Positions 46,614-57,074 of a stretch of 64,000 bases of DNA are shown here, in pieces. The first letter of the stretch is position 1. Every line of letters begins with the position of its first letter. This DNA comes from Cannabis sativa (taxonomy: Eukaryota; Streptophyta; Magnoliopsida; Rosales; Cannabaceae): NCBI RefSeq assembly GCF_029168945.1, contig NC_083603.1, forward strand, positions 22,010,001 through 22,074,000, given 5' to 3'. Below the pieces are notes generated by a model. That model did no database searches, was not told the DNA's origin, and saw only the letters and a list, made by a program, of their open reading frames with translations. Position numbers and translations under genes: made by a program.

Positions 46614-47736
46614 TGTAAAGACCGCTTAGTTTAATTTGGAAATTAGCAGTTAATCACGTTTAATTATGAAATTATTTATAGCTATTTAAATAATTTATTT
46701 ATACTGTTATTTATTGAATTCTGAGATGCATTTTTATGTCATGTAGTAGTTTGCATAATTTTGCATTCCGGTGCCCGGTATTTTGGAACTCGGTGTTTGG
46801 CTCAGTAGAAATCACAACTTAGTATGTTAGTAGTTTGGGACGGTTTATTAGACATTGGGAATGTCTGGAATGGCCGGGAATTTAGAATTTTCCAAAAAAT
46901 ACCCCTTTAGTGTTATTTATGTTATTTTAGTGTGGAGGGGCAAAATGTCTTTTTGCCCCAATGACTTTTTGTCCTTTAGTGAGTTTATTAATTGAAAAAT
47001 AAATGTTTATTTAAATTTTTGTTGGCTGAAAAGAATCTCTTTTATTTCATTTTACTCTTCAAAGCCTAATTTTCAACACTTAGAAAAAATTGGAAAAAAT
47101 TTCAAAGAAAACACTCTCTCTTTTACTCTCTTTCTCTCTCGGCTGGAAGGGTGTTCCAAGGGCTGGGATTTTTGATTTTCAAGCTAGCTTCAACCTAAAT
47201 TCTAGTAATCTCTTGTTGTGGTATGTCTCTCTAGCTTTTTCTCCTTTGTTTCTTGGAAAAGAATGATGGAAATGGTATGATGCATGCATGAATTTGTGGT
47301 TGTTGTTGCTGTGTTTATATGTTGTTTATAGAAGCTTAATTAGGTCTAAAATGAATGGATTATCTAGGTTTTAATGCATGCTTGCTATCTTGTTTAAAGC
47401 TATGGTTTTTCTATGCAAAACATATGATGTTTGAAAGAAATGTTTAGGTTCTGTTGCTGTGATGTTGTGGATGTTTGTAGTTGTTTCCAGAGGCTTAGTT
47501 ATGCATGTTTAAGTAGATTCAAGCTGGTTTGATTGCATGTTAGCTAGGTTTGCTCAAGTTTGAGTTCAGAACTCAAAGCTTGAGCTTCAATGGTGATTTT
47601 TGATTATGTGCAATCTGGGTAGTTTTGTTGCCTTTAAAATGTTATTTGGGTTATATGGAGTAGGTCTGGAAGGTTTGAATTGATTTGGAGTTGATTTGAG
47701 CAAGTTATGAATTTTTGAGTTTGCTGCCTGCGAGGA

Positions 47737-47806
47737 ACCGGAATTCCGGTTGTGCATCCGGAATTCCGGATGGGGTTCTGAATTTCCCAGAACCGGAATT
47801 CCGGTT
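47737..47806 (+). repeat. Three CCGGAATTCCGG palindromes in E's LTR
   Basis: The 12-base palindrome CCGGAATTCCGG occurs at 47738-47749, 47758-47769 and 47793-47804. At the matching place in D's LTRs (21200-21290, 28215-28300) are AACCGG and CCGGTT repeats, so the repeated-palindrome character is kept while the sequence changed. Confidence 0.8.
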
Positions 47807-48159
47807 GGGCAATCGATCTACCGGTTGGGGAAAATTCTGAAACCCTAGATTTCCTCGGTTTTGTGGTTTAAGGGGTATTGCCATGCTTTTTATCGATAGG
47901 GAAACTTTTAGTTCCTAGTTTAAGTCCCCGAGAAGTGATTTAGCGTGTCACTTATAGTGTTGTGATTTTTATGGTTTAGGAGCTTGTAATCCGCCGCGTA
48001 GATAAGTTCCAGTCAGGTTGATCGGCACACCTGAATTCGGAATCCAGGTAAGATTAGTATAACAGTATGCATATGTAGATTACATGTTTAGCGTGCATGT
48101 AGGAAGCCTGTTAGATTACATTAGTTATGTATGTTGGCTTCGAACCATCCAACCCTGTC

Positions 48160-48526
48160 ACGTCGGTACAGGCTGGAGTATGACCAAGAATCGGAGTCTG
48201 ACCGGTTCGACCGATCAGGCTGACACTTAGGTTGGTGGTTCCGTACTATTGACGTATCCTGTCGGTACAGGCTGGAGTATGACCAGTAGCCGGAGTATGA
48301 CCGGTTCGACCGATCAGGCGGATACTGTAACACGTCGGTACAGGCTGGAGTATGACGAGCAGCCGGAGTATAACCGGTTCGACCGATCAGGCTGTTACTT
48401 GTTAATAGTACCGTCCCTATGAACGTTCAGAACTCAGTACCGTGTTGGACACGGCAGTAGTGGGACTCAGTATCGTGTTGGACACGTCAGTTAGGGTTAT
48501 GATCAGGGGTATGGGCGTCTGATCAT
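48160..48526 (+). repeat. Tandem units and hairpin array in E's LTR
   Basis: Three units with GTCGGTACAGGCTGGAGTAT start at 48162, 48261 and 48334 and each carries CCGGTTCGACCGATCAGG. Two TGG-loop inverted repeats follow (48440-48454 and about 48474-48486). The last structure is ATGATCAG, 12 bases, CTGATCAT at 48499-48526. The units are better preserved than in D. Confidence 0.85.
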
Positions 48527-48936
48527 GACCGGGTTTTATGTATGAATATTATTATGCTTTTCTTACTGAGTCTGTCGACTCACAGTTCTACGTTTATGTG
48601 TAGGTAAAGGCAAGGCTAAAGCTGATGGACCGTGAACGAGCTTATGAAGATTGTACATGTCGGGGCGGTTAGGCCTGGAGCGTACGATCCTCGGGACAAA
48701 AAGGCTGATTTTGTAACTAGTCGCTAGGCGACATTTATTTTGTATAAACAGTTAACTTTTGTAAATGATTTTGTAATCAGGATCCCGAGTCTTTTGTAAT
48801 TATATTTTACAAGTTTAATTAAAAAGCAAAAATTTTAATTAATCACGTTTTCCATAAACCTCGTTGATTAGCCACGAGCTGCACAGCAAGTTTAAAAATC
48901 ACGTAATACGCCTATGTTAGTTAGGGTGTTACAATT

Positions 48937-48949
48937 TGGTATCAGAGCC
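48937..48949 (+). promoter_or_regulatory. Primer-binding site of element E
   Basis: TGGTATCAGAGCC follows the LTR by three bases, as in D. The 265 bases from here to the gag ATG are leader without a gene. Confidence 0.93.
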
Positions 48950-49214
48950 GCCAGGTTGTCTTCCGAAGATCGTCACGACATGTACAATCATCATCAGCAG
49001 TTAGCTCGTTTCACGGTTCAGTAAGCCTTTATTGCTTTAGTAGTTTATTTATTTATTTATGAATAAGAAAAGCCTGTTAGGAAGCATGTTAGTAGCCTAA
49101 TAGTAGAATAGGCGCATGTTTCGTTTTTAATTTCCAAATTAAGCGGCATTAGTAAGCTCTCCTTGAATACGACCTGATATGCCAACTCTTGGTTTCGCAG
49201 GCGGTTCTAACTAG

Positions 49215-50462
49215 ATGGACGCCAGGCAGACTACCAGGAGTCAGGGCAACTCAGTGGGGTCGAATCAAGGTCAGGGAGCACAGTTTCCCCCGCCAGTTAG
49301 GGGCCGAGGTAGAGGTCCCCGAGGCAGGGCTCATGGTCGGGGTGATGAGAACCCGCCACAGGCTGCCCAGGCTCCCCCAGCCGATCAGGGAACCCAGAAT
49401 TGGGAGGTTCGGTTTGCTGAGATGCAAGCCTGGATTGAAGAGCAAGACCTCGAGATTCAGAGGTTGAGACAGCAGGGTGCTCCTGCAGTTCCGGTGCCAG
49501 TAGTTCCAGTGGCACCTGCCCTCGCCGCCTGTGCCGAGATAGTGGTGGCGGCCAATAGATTGGAACCTTTGTATGAGCGGTTCCGGAAGCAAGCACCTCC
49601 GGTTTTCTTGGGAGGTCCAGACGTGATGAAGGCGGAACAGTGGCTGACGGTGATTACCAAGATCCTGAACTTCATGGGTGTCACCGGTAATGATAGAGTG
49701 GTGTGTGCCACTTTCCAGTTCCAGGAGGGCGCTCTGGTCTGGTGGGACATGGTGTCTCAGATTCACGACGTCACCACCATGACCTGGGAAAGGTTTCAGG
49801 AACTTTTCAACGCCAAGTACTATAATGAGGCGGTTGGAAGCGCCAAGAGGAAAGCGTTCGCTCACCTGACCCAGCGTGAGAACATGAGCGTGACTGAGTA
49901 TACTACTCAGTTTGACCGGTTGGCGAGGTTAGCCTCGGAAATTGTGCCAACCGACGTCAGCAAGAAAGAGAAGTATCTGGACGGGTTGAATGCAAGGATC
50001 AAACACGATTTGATGATCACCACGGACGACAACACCACCTATGCTCAGATGGTGGAGAAGGCACTGCGAGCTGAGGGCGCAGTTGGGTGTATGTCGGAGT
50101 CAGTTAGTACTCCGGCGAGTGGCGGGGCTCTTACCCCTCCTGCATCAGGCTTTAGCAGGGAGAGTAGTGGTTCGGCCATTGATCAGAGGAAGAGAGCACC
50201 CACTGCATCCGGTGGCTCGAGTCAGAACAAGAGGTTCCGGGCGAACCAGAATAGAGGTAGTCGTTCCGGTGGTACTGAGACCCGATTCTCCTATCCCGAG
50301 TGCCCTAGCTGTAAAAGGCACCATCGGGGTGAGTGCAAGGGTCAGGGATGCTTTCACTGTGGCATGCCCGGAAACTTCAAAAGGGACTCTCCCCAGTTCC
50401 GCTCAGAGGCACCGAGAGCTCCGGCGATACCCACTCCAGCCAGGGTGTTCGCCATTACTTAG
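49215..50462 (+). pseudogene. Element E gag
   Basis: The ATG gives MDARQTTRSQG and the frame has an Arg/Gly-rich start, the retrotransposon gag domain (EPLYERFRKQAPPVFLGG to about QFDRLARLASEIV), a basic Ser-rich linker and a zinc knuckle. The knuckle reads CFHCGMPGNFKRDS: the two Cys are present, but the His position is Asn and the final Cys position is Ser. A TAG at 50460-50462 in AIT-stop-ADADAS closes the frame, which then stays open. Loss of the knuckle would impair RNA packaging. Confidence 0.93.
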
Positions 50463-51332
50463 GCTGATGCAGATGCCAGCCCATCAGTTGTGACAGGTCA
50501 GCTTTCTATTGATAACTCACTTTACTCAGTGCTGTTTGATTCTGGCGCTACACATTCTTATGTGGCAGCCAGAGTCTATAGTAAATTGGATAGACCGTAC
50601 GATAGTTATGAATCAGGGTTTGGAACCCTATTACCTGGCGGAGAATTGGTTATCTCCAACAGGTGGATTAGGTTTATGCCGATCAGGATAGATGGTAGAG
50701 AGTTAAGTGCTGATTTGATAGAGATGAGTTTAGTAGAGTTCGATATTATTTTAGGAATGGATTTCCTATCTAAATATTCGGCGAGCATTGATTGTAAAAG
50801 GAAGATGGTGATCTTGCAACCGAAAAGTGAAGAACCATTTGTGTTTGTTGGTTCAGTTCAGGGATCCCGGATCCTGGTGATTTCGGCCATGTCAGCTAGA
50901 GATTTATTGCATGGCGGTTGTTTAGGGTTTCTGGCCGTGGTGGTTGACACCACTCGGCCAGATACCATTCGGCCAGAGGACATCAAGGTGGTTCGGGAAT
51001 TTTTGGATGTTTTTCCTGAAGAACTTCCAGGGTTACCACCTCAGCGGGAGATTGACTTCGTGATAGATTTGGCACCAGGGGTGGAACCGGTTTCCAAAGC
51101 CCCGTATAGGATGGCTCCAGCTGAACTTAAGGAATTAAAGATTCAGCTCCAAGGGTTGCTTGACATAGGGTTTATTCGGCCCAGTGTGTCACCCTGGGGA
51201 GCCCCGGTTTTATTCGTCAAGAAGAAGGATGGATCTATGAGGATGTGCATCGACTACAGAGAATTGAATAAGCTGACGGTGAAGAATAAATATCCATTAC
51301 CTAGGATCGATGATTTGTTCAATCAGCTTTAG
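50463..51332 (+). pseudogene. Element E protease and start of reverse transcriptase
   Basis: In the same frame as gag after the TAG, the segment holds the protease motif [12 protein letters not shown], which D has lost, and the protease end [19 protein letters not shown]. The RT N-terminal part follows: [20 protein letters not shown] and [19 protein letters not shown]. It ends with TAG at 51330-51332, where D has CAA. Confidence 0.92.
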
Positions 51333-52016
51333 GGGAAGACAGTCTTTTCTAAGATTCATCTCCGTTTGGGTTATCATCAGTTGAGAATCCGAGAGGAGGA
51401 CATTCCGAAGACGGCTTTCCGCACTAGGTATAGACATTACGAATTTCTGGTTATGTCGTTCGGACTAACCAATGCTCCTGCAGCATTCATGGACTTGATG
51501 AATAGAGTATTCAAGGATTTCCTCGATATCTGTGTGATTGTGTTTATCGACGACATCCTCGTGTACTCTCAATCAGAAGAGGAGCATGAGTTACATCTTC
51601 AGATGGTACTGCAACGGCTTCGAGAACACAAGCTTTATGCCAAGTTCAAGAAATGTGAATTCTGGCTATCTCAGGTGTCCTTCCTAGGGCACATTGTGAG
51701 CAAAGATGGGATCAAGGTGGATCCCGGGAAGATCGAATCCGTCAGGGATTGGCCGAGACCAAAGACAGTGACAGAGATCAGAAGCTTCTTGGGTTTAGAT
51801 GGGTACTACCGTAGGTTCGTGGAAGGGTTTTCAAAAATTTCAATGCCCCTAACCGAGCTTACAAAGAAGAATCAGCGATTTATTTGGTCAGACAAGTGCG
51901 AAGCTAGTTTTCAGGTGCTAAAGCAGAGGTTGATTACCGCTCCAGTGCTAGCTTTGCCTTCAGACAAGGAGAAGTTCGTAGTTTATTGTGACGCATCCAA
52001 ACAGGGTTTGGGGTGT
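51333..52016 (+). pseudogene. Element E reverse transcriptase and RNase H start, motif A Asp lost
   Basis: The frame continues with the RT palm. D reads [11 protein letters not shown] here, E reads [11 protein letters not shown], so the first catalytic Asp is His (codon 51357-51359). The FIDDILVYS site is intact. RNase H begins with [10 protein letters not shown] and is cut at 52017 by the GTATT duplication of element F. The rest is at 62968. Confidence 0.92.
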
Positions 52017-52021
52017 GTATT

Positions 52022-52753
52022 TGAAAGTCCTAATTACTACAAGTTCAAATTGATGATTCTTAACAGAGTAATTCTATGTTATGAACTAGAAATTAAAATC
52101 AATGAACACAGAATTTACAAGCTTCCTCTGCATTGGAAACGCATTCCAACCGAGTAGTGCTTGGGTTCCCTTGAACCGGGTATAGTAACTTTCACTAAAC
52201 AATCAATTCAATTACAATATCCAGTTCTGATTCTTCAAATCAAACAATGTAATCTAAATTGACTTTTGTACAAAGTTACCTAATGCTTGAACAACCTCAA
52301 GCTTTGAGATCTAAACACATTTAGATCTCAAACACAAGAAACACACAGCTGAACTACCTTCAGCAAAGAATCTGAACTCCCTTCAGATCAAGCAGATTCG
52401 AACTCCATCTTCAACCTCAGGAAGATCTCTTGAATTTCAATCTGCATATACAAGAAACAGAAACAGAAAAATGTTGCCCTAGCAGAGCAAGAATCAAGAA
52501 GAAGATTCTAACAGAAGAGAGTTAGTTAGTACAACGGTTCTGACCGAATTTATATACTAAAGATAATAAACCAGACTAACTAACCAACCAGCAAAGTACA
52601 GCTGGCACAACCTAACAAACTTGTAGAAAGCTGACATGGCACTAAAATGATATTAGTGAAAACAGATGCAACTAACTACAAAACAGATGTTAGAGAAAAC
52701 AAATACTGAACAAAAGCAATATCTAATTTGCCACACAAAACATGACACTTACA
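52022..52753 (-). repeat. 3' LTR of element F
   Basis: It is 732 bases, against 735 for the 5' LTR at 62228, with about a dozen differences by eye, several in one small patch near 52600. A TATA-like TATATAAATT is on the minus strand near 52547-52556. Confidence 0.95.
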
Positions 52754-52772
52754 ATCTCCCCCTTGGCAAATT
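52754..52772 (-). promoter_or_regulatory. Polypurine tract of element F
   Basis: On the minus strand TTTGCCAAGGGGGAGAT directly precedes the 3' LTR. This is the conserved plus-strand primer of Sireviruses. Confidence 0.9.
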
Positions 52773-52934
52773 ATGATCAACGACAAACCACATTAAAATC
52801 ATCAACAGTTTAGACAGACCGCAATACTAAAACACAGCCAGTATCCAAAATATTAACACAAACCCCACAAAAAAACTGTGTACAAAGTTTATATCAAAAG
52901 GTAAGTACAAAGTTTATATCAAAAGGTAAAATAA

Positions 52935-53112
52935 CTCCCCCTCGATGATCATAATCAATCACTGCTGGAATAAGAGACCAGAGGAGCACCAAGAATCCTT
53001 GAGTCACCACCATCAGGAGCAGAGAACGGAGCCACAGTGGAAATCTCCCCCTGAACAGCTGCCACATTTGAGGGCTCCCCCTGGACTAAAGCAGTGTGTG
53101 AAGTCTCCCCCT
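52935..53112 (-). repeat. Four extra polypurine-like AGGGGGAG motifs in element F
   Basis: AGGGGGAG on the minus strand recurs at 52935-52942, 53045-53052, 53075-53082 and 53105-53112, upstream of the true tract. Multiplied polypurine tracts before the 3' LTR are known from Sireviruses. Three of the four overlap the tail of the extra ORF, where they encode repeated Gln-Gly-Glu. The 52773-52934 interval is otherwise AT-rich and empty. Confidence 0.85.
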
Positions 53113-53579
53113 GAATACCAGCCCCAATATCCTCGCCTTATTGAAACCAGGAATCAATCTCTTTGTCAAGATCAGCTGAGGAAGAAATACCCTGAGCACC
53201 TTGAACATCAGCAGATAAAGGTACGGGAGTGGCTGCAGACATCTGTGGCTGACTTTGTTCAGCAGATGGATCTATGGCTGCAGGAGATGGAGAGAGACCA
53301 GGAGAAGTCTTATGCTGGTCAGACTCATCAGCAGAAGAGCTAGACACAATCCCCTGAGAATGAGCAGCTGGAGAAGCTTCAGATTCCTTGAGGACATTGG
53401 CCATAGCAGTGAGAACATCAATGACTGATTTTTCAAAGCGACGTTGCCTGAGTTGATCCCGAGCATAGGAAGTGGCTAGATCAGTAACTGTGGTGATGAA
53501 CTCAGAATGCCAAGGAGTGGAAGTAGCCCCATCTCGTGAGGAGGAAGGAACAGTTGTTGCAGCAGGTAAATCTTCCATT
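52955..53579 (-). pseudogene. Element F extra ORF, C-terminal part
   Basis: This is the continuation of 54944-56238 after CACTA element G. It begins at the G insertion and encodes a Ser-, Ala- and Pro-rich tail with a short helical part (FITTVTDLATSYARDQLRQR). A TAA at 53138-53140 interrupts after DSWFQ; past it the same frame stays open through three Gln-Gly-Glu repeats to a TGA at 52955-52957, probably the natural end. Removing G and one AGT copy would keep the reading frame (the removed length and the two frames agree). Confidence 0.8.
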
Positions 53580-53582
53580 AGT

Positions 53583-54940
53583 CACTACTACACAAGTGGT
53601 ATTTGGCAACACTTAATCAAAAACACTTAATAAAAAAGTGTTGTTAATTTATTTACTTTTCTAATTCAACACACTTAAAAAGAAAGTGTTGCTAAATAAT
53701 TCACACATTTTAGAAATTGTATTTAAAAAATAATTAATAATAAACTGTAGTAACACTTCTAAATAAGTGTTGCAATTAGTATATAAAAAAAATAAAGTAT
53801 TGGCCACGTACATGCCATGTTTTTAATTCTTAGCTTAAACTGATTTAATTAGTGGATTATAACCTCTTTTAACCTACATCTGACATGAGCTACAACAAAA
53901 AAGAAAACATTATTATGTGCTTCTCTGCAAAACTACCATATATATATAGAGAATCTTCTAAAATACTGGATATGAGTAATATAATTCTTTAGATTATTTG
54001 AAGAATCCATCAGATTTTGAGCAATCGCATGGGGGTTTAATTGTTGCCCTTATATATTGACAAGCTTGCATTTTCTTTATTTATTCTTAATTTTGAATAT
54101 TTATTTAATTTCTTTTTAAGCATGATGATAATATAGTTTTGATCAATTACTTTCAAAAAATTTCTTCAATGTGTTAGGCTCTTCATTCATACTTTGATGT
54201 TTTTGAACAACGACTATAATGAGGTAATAAATATATTGGATTAGATGGTATATTGATACTAAATTAATATATGCATATCTTTGAATCAGTTACATGCATA
54301 TAAAGAAATTATCATTTGATAGCTTATACTAATTTTTTTTTCTTGTAGTGTTTCTTCCACAAACATATATATACACATCATGGATTAATGGAGAACTTTG
54401 GTGTTTTAGCACAGGGAATGAGTTGAATAGCTTCTAGCGCCTTGAACGTGGAATAGAAGGCTTTCGAAAACTAAAGTTGTGGCAAAATAATTTTTGTATT
54501 GGTGCTATGTATTCACTAGACTAAGAATATCATTGATATTAGTGTACAATTTTTTTTTATGAAGAATTTCTTTGGTACTGTAAAATGGTTGTAAACTTGC
54601 ATTTTAATAAAAATAAAAGCTTTCAATTTACTTTCTAATTTTGACAAAAATAAACTGAATTTGAAATAATAATAATAATAATAAAAATTAATAAGAAATA
54701 ATAATTAATTATTTTTTAAAAAATTAAAACTTATAAATACAAAAACATATATGGCAACACTTTTATTGGAAATGTTACAACATGTGTTTTTAAAGTAATG
54801 ACATAAGGTAACACTTTTTTAAGTGTTGTCTTAAACCAATACTTTTAGCAACACTCTAGGAGGCAACACTTTTATAAGTGTTGTCTTTTAATTTTCTTTA
54901 GTTAAAAAAAGTGTTATTAATTGTGTTTTTTCTAGTAGTG
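53583..54940. mobile_element. G: non-autonomous CACTA transposon inside element F
   Basis: The ends are CACTACTA and TAGTAGTG, flanked by the 3-bp duplication AGT (53580-53582 and 54941-54943), as in the CACTA (En/Spm) superfamily. At 1358 bases it has no transposase and would depend on one made elsewhere. Both ends carry many subterminal copies of CAACACTT and AAGTGTTG in both orientations, the usual transposase-binding arrangement. The AT-rich centre has no recognisable gene, and an AAT microsatellite lies near 54668. Confidence 0.93.
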
Positions 54941-54943
54941 AGT

Positions 54944-56238
54944 GAAGCCCCAACAGCAGAGACATCCATGACTGACAGTGGAAGTGGTTTGCTATGCACA
55001 GGATTAAAGGATTTACCAATGGATGGAACTGGAAGAATCTTGTCTTGCTCATAAACAACTGGAGAGCCTCTTTTAACCACTCTGTTGATCAAGCTGGGAT
55101 AAGGCAGGGTATGTTTGATACTCTTGGCAGAGGCAGAACTCATAATTCGATCATACATGAGTGTTGGAAGATCAATGCTGACCCCAGTACCTAAGGCATA
55201 CAGAAATCGAGCTGTATTGTAGTTGATCGTGGAAATATGGGAATTTGCCCACCAGTTGGACATAGCTATTTTATGGAGGATCCTGTAAAACTCGGAGAGA
55301 ACCGTGACAGGTAACTCCTTCCCATTCCAAACAAAATTAGGATTGCCAATAATCTCAGCTCCTACAACCTTAAACTCTGGTTTATACTCATCATTAAATG
55401 TGGGATGGGTGATGGTTTTGATTTTTAGGACACAACTAATGGTGGAGGGAGCAAACCGAAACCTATTACCTCTAATATAAGCAAGATAAAGGAACTGACT
55501 CTTCCTATTTAGAATGCTTTCATCAAGGTTGGCATAAAACTCTCTCACCAGATTCTCATTTGGGGGTTGGAGATGAGTAACAGACAATGACCACCCACGA
55601 GACTCAATTAACTCCTTAATCCTAGGAAAATGCTTGAGCTTAACACGATATTCAGGCCACAATGGGCGACGACATACATTCTCTTGAAATCTAAGCAGTT
55701 TATCATTAGAGTAAAATGGTGCATTGGACAGGTTTTGCTCAAACACACTAGGTTCAGAAATTTTGAATTTTTTAGGCACTGACGAAGGAGTACCAACAGA
55801 GGAAACATGTTTCCTTTTTGGGTGAGACTTTGGCAGAGGGGGCTGAGACGAGTCAGACTCAGTGGGAGGGAGGGGTGAAGTGGTGGATGAGGGTGGAGCC
55901 TTAGTCGAGGCAAAAGGAATTGACATTGACCGAGTAAACCTTCTAGGAAGACTTACAGAGGAAGAAGGCTTACCTGGGATAGGTGTGCATGGAGGCGATT
56001 CTGACCTAGTGGGGGACGAGTGGGGTTCCACAGTTGGTGAGAGAGACGACGAGCCATCGCCAGTTAACGCAGACGTTTTCACGAGACGCCCAGCCTTTTT
56101 GCCCATTGTTGCACAGCCAATACACCCCAGAAACAGTAAATCCCACAGAGAAATTGAACTGAGCTTAAGAAGATGAATAGTTTGACTTGACAAGTTTGGT
56201 GAAAGCAAATGATGGTAAAAACAGATATTTATTACCAT
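54944..56238 (-). pseudogene. Element F extra ORF after pol, N-terminal part (Sirevirus accessory or env-like)
   Basis: The likely start is the ATG at 56104-56106, giving MGKKAGRLVKTS; the frame is also open further up from 56238 with a short hydrophobic stretch. A Ser/Pro-rich region is followed by a folded-looking domain (about 55750-55000) with RPLWPEYRVKLKHFPRIKEL, REFYANLDESI, YIRGNRFRFAPSTI and SNWWANSHISTINYNTARF. This resembles the domain called putative plant transposon protein and sits where Sireviruses carry their accessory ORF. Its function is unknown; no convincing signal peptide, fusion peptide or membrane anchor argues for an envelope role. G cuts it at 54941. Confidence 0.82.
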
Positions 56239-57074
56239 TTATTGAAAAAGACCAAAATGCCCTGATCGTTATATAGAATGAAGCCCAAGCCCATTAACAA
56301 TAGAAAAACAACAGCCCAAACTCGAGATAGGCAATACGTAACAAAAAACGACTGGGAAAAAAATTTTGAAAATTACCACATGTGAAAACAGACACTCAAT
56401 TTGAAAAAAAAAAAATAGCTCTTCAGAAACAAACACCAATACTTTGAAAGACAACCTGTAGAAGGACACCTACACAGGACAACAGCACTTAAAGCACAGG
56501 TAAGTCAGTCAATAAGATTTGAGAACAACAGGGATCAATATCATATGCATGAGAGGATAACAATTGACACATAAGCAAGGATGAATCACCCAACTACCAT
56601 TTGTGTGTGAAGTGACCTCATGTGAAGCACCAAGAAGTTGACCAAGGCACTTCACTCATCTCAAACAAGACACTCAAAAGAGAGGATAGATGACTTTCCC
56701 CAGTTTTTTTTTTTTTTAAAAAAAAAAAAAAATTCTTTCCCTTTTTCTAATAATTGATAGACACACACTCTCTGGGTTTTGCCAACCAGTTGAGGCTTTC
56801 ACTCTTTCAGGGAGATGTAGCCGTCATCCTTTAAATTTTTCTCTGAGAGAGACTCGAAAAGGAGCAAACTTTCCCAGGCACTCAAAGGTACAAGGATAGC
56901 TCTTCCCATTTCATCCAAGAAAGGTAGCCTTTGCAACTGGGGTAATGAATGATTCTTCCCTAAACACAGCCAATTAATAATCCAAACACCATGTGAACTC
57001 CCTAGACTTAGAATATTGACCAACTTACCACAGCCAGAGGCAGTTGACTCATGTAAGATGCAACTTCCACAAGA
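56239..57074. other. Spacer between pol and extra ORF of element F
   Basis: The region has no coding signal on either strand. It contains a T run joined to an A run near 56705-56733. It could hold a splice acceptor for the downstream ORF, as proposed for accessory retroelement genes, but I cannot point to one. Confidence 0.55.

Larger units (their letters stand above)
46614..48933 (+). repeat. 5' LTR of element E
   Basis: It is 2320 bases, alignable to D's LTRs at both ends. The middle (about 47000-47900) is much more diverged than the ends. No second LTR of E is in the window to compare. Confidence 0.9.

Noticed and set aside
53583..54940. CRISPR-like array from the many CAACACTT/AAGTGTTG repeats
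   Set aside because: The repeats are short, irregularly spaced and in both orientations, at the ends of an element with CACTA termini. They are subterminal transposase sites.
56700..56735. Poly(A) tail of a retroposed transcript
   Set aside because: The T run is followed directly by an A run inside an element F spacer, with no adjoining cDNA-like sequence or duplication.
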